A DNA stretch of 9,966 nucleotides from CAZEYT01 sp964516295 (GCA_964516295.1 CAZEYT010000096.1:1-9966), one strand, 5' to 3'; numbered from the stretch's first letter, positions 1 through 6,939 are shown. The notes: generated from the sequence alone by a model not told the origin. A program made the numbers and translations.

Positions 1-53
1 GTCTTCGGCGCGAACGATTTGAAGCCGATGATTTCCAGAGATTGCAGATACAT
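1..53 (-). CDS. smc: Chromosome segregation protein SMC, N-terminal fragment (runs off left edge)
   Basis: The reverse complement reads ATG followed by an open frame to the window edge, giving MYLQSLEIIGFKSFAPK. This closely matches the canonical start of bacterial SMC proteins (MYLK-LEI-GFKSFA-KT), the first strand and turn of the ABC-type ATPase head just before the Walker A region. SMC proteins form the long coiled-coil core of condensin, which organises and segregates the chromosome with ScpA and ScpB. Only 17 full codons are visible, so the call rests on this signature and on a good ribosome binding site at the right distance. The gene is divergent from the M20 peptidase, separated by 119 bp. 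Other SMC-like ATPases such as RecN or SbcC start differently, so smc is the best reading. Confidence 0.85.
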   Translation of the reverse strand, partial: MYLQSLEIIGFKSFAPK

Positions 54-58
54 GGGAA

Positions 59-65
59 CTTCCTT
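59..65 (-). promoter_or_regulatory. Ribosome binding site of smc
   Basis: On the minus strand AAGGAAG lies 5 bases before the ATG at 51-53. It supports that ATG as the true start of the smc fragment. It is the strongest Shine-Dalgarno match seen in the window. Confidence 0.7.
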
Positions 66-122
66 AAACTGATTTTTCGAGCATGGTAGGTTTCGAGGGT
101 CGCGAGGCAAGAGAAAATACCA

Positions 123-128
123 TATGAT
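123..128 (+). promoter_or_regulatory. Possible -10 element for the M20 peptidase gene
   Basis: TATGAT matches five of six positions of the sigma-70 -10 consensus. It would give a leader of about 38 bases before the ATG at 173. There is no recognisable -35 at the expected distance (100-105 reads tcgcga), so this is weak. The rest of the 54-172 spacer holds no other convincing signal; an AT-rich tract at 151-160 lies too close to the start to be useful. Confidence 0.25.
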
Positions 129-172
129 GCGCGGCCAAAAATCAGCACTACAATATATAGCGTTTTCCGTTT

Positions 173-1501
173 ATGAATGACCCACGCGTGGAGGAACTTC
201 TCGAATTTTTGCGGTTTCCGAGCGTATCGGCCCAATCTGAGCACCGCAAGGATGTCCAGGCCTGCGCCGAGTGGCTAGTGGCGAAGCTGCAGCGGATTGG
301 TCTGGAGGCCCGGCTGGCACCGACGGCGGGAAATCCCATCGTGCTCGCCCGTACGCTCCGGGATCCGGCCAAGCGGACGGTCCTCATTTACGGGCATTAT
401 GACGTGCAGCCCGCCGAGCCACTCGAGCTTTGGACGACGGCGGCGTTCGAGCCAGCGATCCGGGAGGGACGGATCTTTGGGCGCGGCTCGACCGACAACA
501 AGGGCCAGATCTTCGCCCACATCCTCGGCGTTGAGGAATCCCTCGCTGCCGGTCCTCTGCCGGTGAACGTGATTTTTCTCATCGAGGGCGAGGAGGAAGT
601 CGGGAGCGAAAATCTCGCCGCGTTTCTCAAAGCCCACCGCGACGAACTGGCCTGTGATATTATCGCCATTTCAGATACCGGCATGGCGGCCGATGGCTAT
701 CCGACGCTCAGTTACGCACTCCGTGGGATTGCCGCGATGGAGGTGAAGGTAAAAGGTCCGTCGCATGACCTTCATTCGGGCGTCTATGGCGGAGCCGTGG
801 CGAACCCTGCGACAGCGGCGGCCCGACTCATCGCGAGTTTGCATGACGCCGACGGCCGGGTTGCCATCGAGGGTTTCTACGAAACGGTGCGCAATCTTGA
901 GCCGTGGGAGCGCGAAGCCGCCGCGGCCGCACCGGTGCGCGATGAGGACATCGCCGAACAGGCCGGTGTTACCGAGCTCTTCGGCGAGCCGGGCTACAAC
1001 GCTCTCGAGCGCATCGGCGCCCGTCCCACAGCCGAGGTCAACGGCCTCGGCGGCGGATACCAGGGCGAAGGAAGCAAAACCGTTCTCCCGGCGGAGGCCT
1101 TCTTCAAGCTGACCTTCCGCCTCGTCAGCGACCAATCTCCCGACGCGGTGCTCGACCTCGCCGAGGCCCATCTCCGCAAACACTGCCCGCCCGGCGTTCG
1201 TCTGGAAATCGAGCGCGGTCATGGCGGCGCTCCCTATTTTGCCGATCCGAATTCCACCGACGGCCTCGCCGCCCGGCGCGCTCTGGAGGAAGTCTTTGGA
1301 AAAAAGCCGGCGCTCCTCCGGGAAGGCGGCTCGATTCCGATTCTCACCGCGCTCCGCGAGACGCTCGGGTGTGATTCCCTGCTCGTTGCCCTCGCCTCCC
1401 CCGACTGCCGAGCCCATTCGCCGGATGAAAATTTCCCGCTGGAGAATTTCTTCGCCGGCATCCGGCTGAACCAAGCCCTGCTGAAGGAACTGGCCGGCTG
1501 A
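173..1501 (+). CDS. M20 family metallopeptidase, dipeptidase type
   Basis: This 442-residue protein has the full two-zinc active site of the M20 (ArgE/DapE/CPG2/carnosinase) family. The ligand H75 and adjacent D77 sit in YGHYDVQP, bridging D108 in GRGSTDNKG, general base E140 and ligand E141 in IEGEEEVGS, D168 in ISDTGM, and H415 in the C-terminal AHSPDE. The order is catalytic domain, dimerisation lid domain (about 185-300, with the conserved HDLHSGVYGG segment) and the second catalytic half. The length is normal for the family. The motif set fits the bacterial dipeptidase subgroup that cleaves short peptides in the cytoplasm; no signal peptide is seen, and the exact substrate cannot be read from sequence. 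The ATG at 173 is the only possible start, because an in-frame stop lies at 158-160. No Shine-Dalgarno sequence precedes it. It is divergent from smc and converges on the LysR gene 4 bp away. Confidence 0.95.
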   Translation: MNDPRVEELLEFLRFPSVSAQSEHRKDVQACAEWLVAKLQRIGLEARLAPTAGNPIVLARTLRDPAKRTVLIYGHYDVQPAEPLELWTTAAFEPAIREGRIFGRGSTDNKGQIFAHILGVEESLAAGPLPVNVIFLIEGEEEVGSENLAAFLKAHRDELACDIIAISDTGMAADGYPTLSYALRGIAAMEVKVKGPSHDLHSGVYGGAVANPATAAARLIASLHDADGRVAIEGFYETVRNLEPWEREAAAAAPVRDEDIAEQAGVTELFGEPGYNALERIGARPTAEVNGLGGGYQGEGSKTVLPAEAFFKLTFRLVSDQSPDAVLDLAEAHLRKHCPPGVRLEIERGHGGAPYFADPNSTDGLAARRALEEVFGKKPALLREGGSIPILTALRETLGCDSLLVALASPDCRAHSPDENFPLENFFAGIRLNQALLKELAG

Positions 1502-1511
1502 CGCCTCAGCC
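1496..1511. terminator. Stem-loop holding both convergent stop codons
   Basis: GGCTGA (1496-1501), a CGCC loop and TCAGCC (1506-1511) form a perfect 6-bp stem with a 4-base loop. The left arm ends with the TGA stop of the M20 gene, and the right arm starts with the complement of the LysR gene's TGA stop. It sits exactly between convergent genes and would fold in both transcripts. There is no T-run on either side, so it is not a classical intrinsic terminator. It may slow polymerase or protect 3' ends, or it may be chance. Confidence 0.35.
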
Positions 1512-2396
1512 CGCGAGGACCTGGCGCGAGCGCTCCTCCAGCGCGTCGAAGAATTCCCGCGTGCTGCCCTCGATGTGTCCGCGCCAAAATGCGCCAATCG
1601 GCAGACTCGGAAATCCTTTGAGCGGAAAAAGCCGGATCGCTTCGTCGCGGAGAAGATCCGGCGTGGCCACGGCCAGCCCGGCCCCGAGCCCGTTGCGCAC
1701 GTAGATGCTCACGAGATCCTGCGAACTGGTCTCCATCGACGTCCGCCACACCAAGCCCCGCTTCGCGAGTTCTTTCTGAAAAAGTCGCGGAAGCATCTCG
1801 TGCGGCGGCAGGCTGATGAGCGGGACTCGTCCGGCTGCACCCGCTTGCAGGACGGCCGCCGCCCGCGGAAACCGGTCGAGGTCGTCGCCTTTGCGAAGAA
1901 TCAGCGCAAGCGGCAGGCGGGCGAGCACGTGGGAGCGAAAGCCGGGCGGCAGCTTGGTTTCCAAAACGGTGATCGCGATATCCGCCGCGCCCTCCCCAAT
2001 CAACCGCTCCGCACCGCGCTGGTCGATCTCCTGCAACGTGAGTTTGAGATCCGGAGACGTGCGCCGCATCTGCGCGAGGATGGACGGGACGTGCCCGCGC
2101 ATCACCTCGGTGAGTCCGGCGATGCGAACGGTCTTTCCCATCCTCCCGCGCAAATAATCCTCCGTTTCCTGAAGACGTCCGAAAAACGGCTTTGCAAAAT
2201 CATAAAGAACCTGCCCCGCGGAGGTGAGCCGGAAGGGACGTCGCTCAAAAAGACGGACGCCGAGTTCTTCCTCCAATCGGGCGACCTGAGCGCTCACGGC
2301 CGGCTGTTGGATTCCATACGGCATGCTCCGGCAGGCCGCGACGATCCCGCCGCTGCGGGCGACGTGATAGAAAAGTTCAATGTGGTGAACGTTCAT
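1506..2396 (-). CDS. LysR-type transcriptional regulator
   Basis: This 296-residue protein has the usual LysR length and layout. The N-terminal winged helix-turn-helix (about residues 3-62) includes QPAVSAQVARLEEELGVRLF followed by ERRPFRLTSAGQ, the most conserved part of the family. A linker helix leads to a two-lobed effector-binding domain from about residue 88. LysR regulators usually bind a small-molecule co-inducer, control a divergently transcribed neighbour and repress themselves. Here the divergent neighbour is the LplT-acyltransferase-ligase fusion, 71 bp away, which is the most likely target by inference; the co-inducer is unknown. The start MNVHHIELF is the normal LysR beginning. 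No Shine-Dalgarno sequence is visible upstream, and the proposed promoter would leave a leader of only a few bases. Its 3' end faces the M20 peptidase. Confidence 0.95.
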   Translation of the reverse strand: MNVHHIELFYHVARSGGIVAACRSMPYGIQQPAVSAQVARLEEELGVRLFERRPFRLTSAGQVLYDFAKPFFGRLQETEDYLRGRMGKTVRIAGLTEVMRGHVPSILAQMRRTSPDLKLTLQEIDQRGAERLIGEGAADIAITVLETKLPPGFRSHVLARLPLALILRKGDDLDRFPRAAAVLQAGAAGRVPLISLPPHEMLPRLFQKELAKRGLVWRTSMETSSQDLVSIYVRNGLGAGLAVATPDLLRDEAIRLFPLKGFPSLPIGAFWRGHIEGSTREFFDALEERSRQVLAG

Positions 2397-2409
2397 CGAT
2401 AAAATCGAT
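2395..2409. promoter_or_regulatory. Candidate LysR-type operator (T-N11-A dyad)
   Basis: ATCGAT-AAA-ATCGAT is a perfect inverted repeat and fits the T-N11-A rule of LysR-family sites (T at 2396, A at 2408). It overlaps the first base of the regulator's start codon and lies inside the AT-rich divergent spacer 2397-2467. Related half-sites recur nearby: TTCGAT at 2425-2430 and CGAT at 2466-2469. A TATAAA at 2415-2420 could be a -10 for the plus-strand fusion gene, though its -35 is poor. Binding here could block the regulator's own transcription and act on the divergent gene. This is inference from position and symmetry. Confidence 0.45.
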
Positions 2410-2410
2410 A

Positions 2411-2438
2411 TTCATATAAAAATGTTCGATTATGTAAA
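2411..2438 (-). promoter_or_regulatory. Candidate promoter of the LysR gene
   Basis: On the minus strand TTTACA (2433-2438, five of six matches to the -35 consensus) is followed after 16 bases by TATGAA (2411-2416, four of six matches to -10). Transcription would begin around 2404, inside the T-N11-A dyad, leaving a leader of only about 8 bases. That agrees with the lack of a Shine-Dalgarno sequence. Consensus rules may not hold exactly in this organism. Confidence 0.35.
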
Positions 2439-2454
2439 TAAAAGAACCGGCCAC

Positions 2455-2458
2455 AGGA
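2455..2458 (+). promoter_or_regulatory. Ribosome binding site of the LplT-Aas fusion
   Basis: AGGA lies 9 bases before the ATG at 2468, a workable spacing. It supports this start, which also gives the expected short cytoplasmic N-terminus before the AFNDN signature of the flippase domain. Confidence 0.5.
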
Positions 2459-2467
2459 TTCGCGTCG

Positions 2468-5400
2468 ATGAAAACGATAATCCGTCGTCCGGGTCTCCCG
2501 GGTCTCCTCGCCGCCCAATCGCAGGTCGCCTTCAATGACAATGCGATCAAGTTGGTATTGATCGGGCTTGTTCAAATGCTCCTGCCGGCCGGTGAAGCGG
2601 CGGGTTGGGTGAGTGCGATTGCTCTTTTGTTGGTCGCGCCGTTTGTGATCTTCGCACCGATCACCGGGTGGCTGGCCGACCGGTTTCCGAAGCGGGATGT
2701 TCTCACCGGGTGTCTTTGGTTGCAGTTGGGGGTGATGGGCGTGCTGGCCGCGGCCTGTGCGATGCAGATCCTGCCGCTGGCGGTGGCGGGATTTTTTCTT
2801 CTCGGGATTCAGTCGGCCCTCATGGCCCCGGCCCGCCGCGGCATGGCGCGGGATCTGGCCGGGGAGAGCGTCGGAGAAGCCATCGGGTGGATGGAAATGC
2901 TCTGCATTGCCGCGATTTTGGTCGGGAGTCTTGCCGGGGGCCAGATGATCGACGGCCTGGCGCACCAACTGGGTTCACCGTGGGCGGCCGCTTTGGCGTC
3001 GACTCTTCTTCTGATCATCGGCTGCATTGGAGCTCTGGTCGTGTTTCGCGGAACGCCCCGTCGTCCCGCGGCGACCTTCCGGGCGTTTTCGTGGCGCTTG
3101 CTGGTCGGCCATGGCGATCTTTTCTGCGTCGTGCGGCGGGATCGCAACATCTGGCGTGCAGCGTGGGGTGATGCGGCATTCTACCTCGTCGGCGGCTTTT
3201 TGATGCTGACGCTCGCGCAGGCTGGACGGGAACTCTTTCCCTCCGGACATGGTGCGGCGCGGGTGACCGGAATCATGATGGCCGTCCTCGGCGGCGGGGT
3301 CGCGCTGGGGAGTATCGTTGCGGCCCGTTTGAGCCGGCGCGGAATCGCCCTGGGGCTGGTGCCCGCCGGTGCGATCGGCATGGCGGGAACATTGATCGCC
3401 CTGGTTTTCATTCCCGCCGGGAGCGGCTTGTTTCTCGGCGGACTGGCCGTCGCGGGATTCTTCGGCGGATGGTATCTCGTGCCGCTTGGAGCATTTCTGG
3501 TGGATCGCTCCCGTGATGAGGAACGCGGTCAGGTGCTCGCGGCTTCGGGCATGCTTTCCAGCCTGGCCGGTGTGGCCGCCGTGGGTGTTCATGCCGTGGT
3601 TTCGCAAGGATTCGGAATCGGCTTGAGCGGTCAGTTTCTCATGGCCGGCGTGTTTCTGCTGGGGATAGCCGTCCTTGGCACGCGTCTCCTTTTACCTCAG
3701 GTGCTTCGCGTGGTGGCGCTGGCGTTGGCCCGGCTCCGCTATCGCGTGCGGGTGAACGGCGGCGAAAATCTGCCGGCGACCGGAGGAGCGCTCCTTGTCT
3801 GCAATCATTTGAGCTACGTGGACACGATCATTCTCTCGCTCGCTTCGCCGAGGCCGATCCGGTTTTTGTCGTATGCCGGGTTCTTTCAAACGCCGCTGCT
3901 CGGTCCGGTGTTGCGGATTTTCGGGGCGATACCGGTCTCGACCACGCAGGCCCGTGAAGCCATTCGCACGGCCGCGGAGCATGTGCGGGCCGGGGAGTTG
4001 GTCTGCATTTTTCCGGAGGGACAATTGACCCGAACGGGATGTCTTTTGGAATTGAAAGGTGGCTTCGAACTCATTGCCCGCCGCGCGAATGCGCCGGTAA
4101 TCGTCGCCCATCTGGACGGTCTTTGGGGGTCGATTTTTTCGTATGCCGGTGGTCGCTACTTTTTCAAGTGTCCCCAAGGCTGGGTGCGACGAACCACGGT
4201 TTCGTTTGCCAAACCCCTCGCGCCGGCGGAAGCATCGGTGGGATTGGTGCGTGAAGGCCTGTTGGCACTCGGTGCCGCGGCGTTGGCCGAACGAAGTGTC
4301 GCGGACGATCCGGCACGGGAACTGGTTCGCGCCCTGCGGCGGAATCCGCTCCGGGTGGCGATGGTCGATCCTTCGGCGGTCAAAAAGCCGGTGCGTGCGG
4401 GTGTGGTCCTGGTCTTGTCAAAGCTCCTTGCGAGCCGCTGGAGCGGTCTTTCCGACGAGCGTGTGGGTGTGATCCTGCCGCCCGGGCTGGGTGGGACGCT
4501 CGCCAACCTGGGCCTTCTCCTCGCGGGGAAAATTCCGGTGAATCTCAATCCGCTCGTCAGTGAAACGGCGGCCATCGCGTGTTTGCGGGTGGGCGGCGTT
4601 CGCACGATTGTCACGGCCCGGGCGGTCCGTTCCAAGTTTCCGAAGTATCCGTGGCCGGAAAACCTTGTCTGGATTGAGGACGAACTTCGCAACCGGCGCG
4701 GCGTAGTACGCGAGTATCTCAAGACCCACTTGCTTCCCGCTCGCCTGCTCTTCCCGCACAAAACAAAACGCGGCGGCGAAGAGGCGGCCCTGCTTTTCAC
4801 TAGCGGAACATCCGGTCTTCCCAAGGGCGTTCCGCTGACCGCCTCAAATCTGCTTGGCAACCTCCGGCAGGTTACGGAGACGGGGTTCTTGAAATCGGAT
4901 GACCGTCTCCTCAGTGCTCTCCCGTTGTTCCACAGCTTCGGATTCACGATTGGCCTGCTCTTTCCGCTTCTCTGCGGCCGGACGCTGATCACTGCGCCGT
5001 CGCCGCTGGATGCCGATGCGATCTCGCGGGCCGCTCGTGAGGGGGTGCCGACGCTTCTGCTGACCACGCCGACGTTTCTGGCGGGCTATCTCAAACGCAT
5101 CCCACGGGACGCCTTTGGAACGCTTCGTCTTGTGGTGACCGGGGCCGAACGTCTCCCGTCCGAGACGGCCGCCGCCTGTCGGGCGCGGTTCGGGTGTGAT
5201 GTGGTCGAGGGCTACGGTCTCACCGAGGCGGCTCCGGTGGTCTGTCTGAACATGCCCCACCCGAGCCTGGGCTTCGCGGCGACTTCGGTGCAAAGCGGAT
5301 CCCGCGCGGGAAGTGTCGGGCGGCTTGTGCCCGGCTTGGCCGCGCGGGTGCTCGATCCGGAAACGGGAGAATTCCTCCCCGGCCACTCGCGGGGCGTTCT

Positions 5401-5842
5401 GGCCTTGCGGGGTGTGAATGTGATTTCTGCGTATTTGGACGGTTCCTCTGCCGAAAAATTTCGCGATGGGTGGTTCGTCACCGGAGACGTGGTGACGGTG
5501 GACGCCGAGGGCTTTGTTTTTGTTGAAGGACGAACAAGCCGGTTCTCGAAAATCGGTGGCGAAATGGTTTCGCATGCCGCGGTCGAGTCCGCGGTTTCCG
5601 TGGCCTTTCCGGATGGAGCGCATTGTGTGATGGGATGTCCGGATGCCCAGCGCGGGGAGGAATTGGTTCTCTTGACGACGGGCAATTTGGATGAGCGGGA
5701 GCTTCGACGCGCTCTTCAGGAAACGGTTCCGAATTTGTGGATTCCCCGACGCCTCATCCGCCTTGACGCCCTTCCGCTCCTACCGACCGGCAAGCTCGAC
5801 CTTGCAGAATGCCGCCGCGTTGCCGAGGCTGTCCCCGCATGA
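2468..5842 (+). CDS. aas: Fused lysophospholipid transporter, acyltransferase and acyl-ACP synthetase (LplT-Aas)
   Basis: This 1124-residue, three-part membrane protein begins with an LplT-like MFS transporter (about 1-415, roughly twelve hydrophobic segments), with the signature AFNDNAIK at 21-28 and the loop motif GWLADRFPKR ending at residue 76. A PlsC-type acyltransferase follows, with the catalytic HX4D motif (N446, H447 to D452) and FPEGQLTRTG (515-524). The last part is an adenylate-forming ligase with the P-loop TSGTSGLPKG (778-787), YGLTEA (916-921), TGD ending at D1007, and the catalytic lysine K1109 in PTGKLDL near the C-terminus. In E. coli the flippase LplT and the enzyme Aas are separate adjacent genes. 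They bring lyso-phosphatidylethanolamine to the inner leaflet and re-acylate it with a fatty acid activated on ACP. All key motifs are intact, so each module is probably active. The preferred lysolipid is not determined. The gene is divergent from the LysR regulator and overlaps the next gene by 4 bp. Confidence 0.95.
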   Translation: MKTIIRRPGLPGLLAAQSQVAFNDNAIKLVLIGLVQMLLPAGEAAGWVSAIALLLVAPFVIFAPITGWLADRFPKRDVLTGCLWLQLGVMGVLAAACAMQILPLAVAGFFLLGIQSALMAPARRGMARDLAGESVGEAIGWMEMLCIAAILVGSLAGGQMIDGLAHQLGSPWAAALASTLLLIIGCIGALVVFRGTPRRPAATFRAFSWRLLVGHGDLFCVVRRDRNIWRAAWGDAAFYLVGGFLMLTLAQAGRELFPSGHGAARVTGIMMAVLGGGVALGSIVAARLSRRGIALGLVPAGAIGMAGTLIALVFIPAGSGLFLGGLAVAGFFGGWYLVPLGAFLVDRSRDEERGQVLAASGMLSSLAGVAAVGVHAVVSQGFGIGLSGQFLMAGVFLLGIAVLGTRLLLPQVLRVVALALARLRYRVRVNGGENLPATGGALLVCNHLSYVDTIILSLASPRPIRFLSYAGFFQTPLLGPVLRIFGAIPVSTTQAREAIRTAAEHVRAGELVCIFPEGQLTRTGCLLELKGGFELIARRANAPVIVAHLDGLWGSIFSYAGGRYFFKCPQGWVRRTTVSFAKPLAPAEASVGLVREGLLALGAAALAERSVADDPARELVRALRRNPLRVAMVDPSAVKKPVRAGVVLVLSKLLASRWSGLSDERVGVILPPGLGGTLANLGLLLAGKIPVNLNPLVSETAAIACLRVGGVRTIVTARAVRSKFPKYPWPENLVWIEDELRNRRGVVREYLKTHLLPARLLFPHKTKRGGEEAALLFTSGTSGLPKGVPLTASNLLGNLRQVTETGFLKSDDRLLSALPLFHSFGFTIGLLFPLLCGRTLITAPSPLDADAISRAAREGVPTLLLTTPTFLAGYLKRIPRDAFGTLRLVVTGAERLPSETAAACRARFGCDVVEGYGLTEAAPVVCLNMPHPSLGFAATSVQSGSRAGSVGRLVPGLAARVLDPETGEFLPGHSRGVLALRGVNVISAYLDGSSAEKFRDGWFVTGDVVTVDAEGFVFVEGRTSRFSKIGGEMVSHAAVESAVSVAFPDGAHCVMGCPDAQRGEELVLLTTGNLDERELRRALQETVPNLWIPRRLIRLDALPLLPTGKLDLAECRRVAEAVPA

Positions 5843-6426
5843 CGACGTTAATCCTCGACGGCATTTGGGGTGGCCACACCCGCTGGGAGCGACTCCGTCA
5901 AAAAATCGAGAGCAGCGTGGGACCATGTCGCATCTGGGCCTACGACAACTCCGGACGTGCGTCGATCACCGAGGTCGCGCAGAAGCTGGTCGCCGAACTG
6001 GAGACTGTGCGCGGACCGTTTCATCTGGTGGGTTACAGTCTCGGCGGTCTGGTGGTGCGGGAGGCGATGCGTTTGCGACCGGGATTGCCGGTTCGGCGGG
6101 CGGTCTTGCTGCATTCGCCGCATGCCGGGAGTTGGGCGGCGGCCTTTTTGCCACTTCCGGCCTGTCGCGATATGCGACCCGGAAGCGCGTGGCTGCGGCG
6201 GTTGAATGCCGCGGATTGGACGATTCCGACGCTCGTGACCTGGTGCGCGACCGACCTGATGGTTTTTCCCGGGACATCGGCGCGCTGGGCACGGGCGAGC
6301 GAGGTCTGCCATTGCCTCATGCCAGCGCACGCTTGGCCGGTGGTCTCGCGGCGGCTTCACCACCGGGTGGTGGCTTTTTTGGCGAAGGAGACGCCGGTCA
6401 GTTCGGCATCAAATCCAAGCCTTTGA
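5839..6426 (+). CDS. Small alpha/beta hydrolase, lipase/esterase-like
   Basis: This 195-residue protein has an alpha/beta-hydrolase core: an N-terminal strand TLILDGIWGG with the oxyanion-type turn, the nucleophile elbow GYSLGG with Ser67, a likely acid D139 in the ATDLMVFPG segment, and a candidate catalytic His at H164 (H174 and H175 are alternatives). SPHAGSWAA after the nucleophile strand resembles small lipases and lipid esterases. There is no signal peptide, so it should act in the cytoplasm. The start was chosen at the ATG of the ATGA overlap with the preceding stop, with GAGG at 5825-5828; an in-frame ATG at 5809 only adds residues before the first strand. Tight coupling to the LplT-Aas fusion suggests a role in acyl-lipid turnover, for instance as a lysophospholipase or thioesterase, but the substrate is inferred. 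Its last codons overlap the convergent gene by 29 bp and contain a terminator-like hairpin. Confidence 0.85.
   Translation: MTTLILDGIWGGHTRWERLRQKIESSVGPCRIWAYDNSGRASITEVAQKLVAELETVRGPFHLVGYSLGGLVVREAMRLRPGLPVRRAVLLHSPHAGSWAAAFLPLPACRDMRPGSAWLRRLNAADWTIPTLVTWCATDLMVFPGTSARWARASEVCHCLMPAHAWPVVSRRLHHRVVAFLAKETPVSSASNPSL
6358..6380 (+). terminator. Intrinsic terminator-like hairpin inside the hydrolase gene
   Basis: CACCAC (6358-6363), loop CGG and GTGGTG (6367-6372) form a 6-bp GC-rich stem. GC and then six T residues (6375-6380) follow. This is the classical shape of a plus-strand Rho-independent terminator. It falls 46 bases before the hydrolase stop codon, within codons for HHRVVAFL. On the minus strand the stem is not followed by a T-run, so it would act in one direction only. 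It could end the lplT-aas/hydrolase transcript before the stop codon, or be a coincidence of codon choice. Confidence 0.4.
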
Positions 6427-6904
6427 GCGTGTTTTCGTCGAAGCGTCCGTTCTGCCGGAACCCGGCGCTCTTTTGCCACATGCGAATGGCCGAGACGAGC
6501 GCGGCGTTCGGCATGCCGTCCTGAGGGCCGTTGTAGTAGCCGAGGAGACGGAGGTTTTTCTGGGCTTGGCGGACGACAGCGACCTGCATTTCGGGGCCGA
6601 CGGAGATGTAGGGACCGCCTTTGAAAATATCCGCGAGGGCGACGTAGGCCGGAACCGGTGCAGCGCCTTCCACGCCGAGACGCTCGAGGGTTTGGCGGTT
6701 GAGTTCGCCGGTGACTTTGAGATTCTCCGCGATCTGATACCGCCGGATGGCCGCGCTGGTCTGGCTGCCCATCTGGCCGTCGATTGCGCCGCCATAGTAG
6801 CCATCCTTGGCCAGGCGGGATTGAACGGCGCGGATGGTGTCGTTGGCCGCCGCAACACTGAGGAAGGCCATCGTGGCAAGGAGAAGAACTGCGAGAAATT
6901 TCAT
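6398..6904 (-). CDS. Secreted protein with two peptidoglycan-binding repeats
   Basis: This 168-residue protein starts with a clear Sec signal peptide (MKFLAVLLLATMAFLSVAAA, cleavage probably after residue 20). Two peptidoglycan-binding-type repeats follow. Repeat 1 (about 22-77) contains LAKDGYYGGAIDGQMG and an AAIRRYQ helix, and repeat 2 (about 107-165) contains LRLLGYYNGPQDG and a SAIRMWQ helix. Both carry the family's GYY-G-DG turn and a terminal L-T or D-NTL helix. No catalytic domain is present, so it is likely a periplasmic wall-binding or targeting protein. It lies 35 bp downstream of the L,D-transpeptidase on the same strand, suggesting co-transcription and a joint role in wall cross-linking (inference). 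The open frame continues upstream to 7384, but that part overlaps the transpeptidase in another frame; the ATG at 6904 is chosen for the signal peptide. There is no good Shine-Dalgarno sequence. Its end overlaps the convergent hydrolase by 29 bp. Confidence 0.88.
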   Translation of the reverse strand: MKFLAVLLLATMAFLSVAAANDTIRAVQSRLAKDGYYGGAIDGQMGSQTSAAIRRYQIAENLKVTGELNRQTLERLGVEGAAPVPAYVALADIFKGGPYISVGPEMQVAVVRQAQKNLRLLGYYNGPQDGMPNAALVSAIRMWQKSAGFRQNGRFDENTLKGLDLMPN

Positions 6905-6939
6905 GGATAAAGAATAGGCCCGTCGTCGCGGCGGGGCAA

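Noticed and set aside
671..1597. A 308-codon minus-strand open frame across the M20 gene and the LysR 3' end
   Set aside because: It overlaps two genes with firm family matches and shows no recognisable domain.
5809..5838. Earlier ATG for the alpha/beta hydrolase
   Set aside because: It adds MPPRCRGCPR before the first core strand, inside the preceding gene. The ATGA overlap start fits the fold and coupling better.
6916..6936. Possible hairpin between the transpeptidase and peptidoglycan-binding genes
   Set aside because: Only 4 bp pair around a large loop (GCCC with GGGC), and the following stretch is not a clear T-run.
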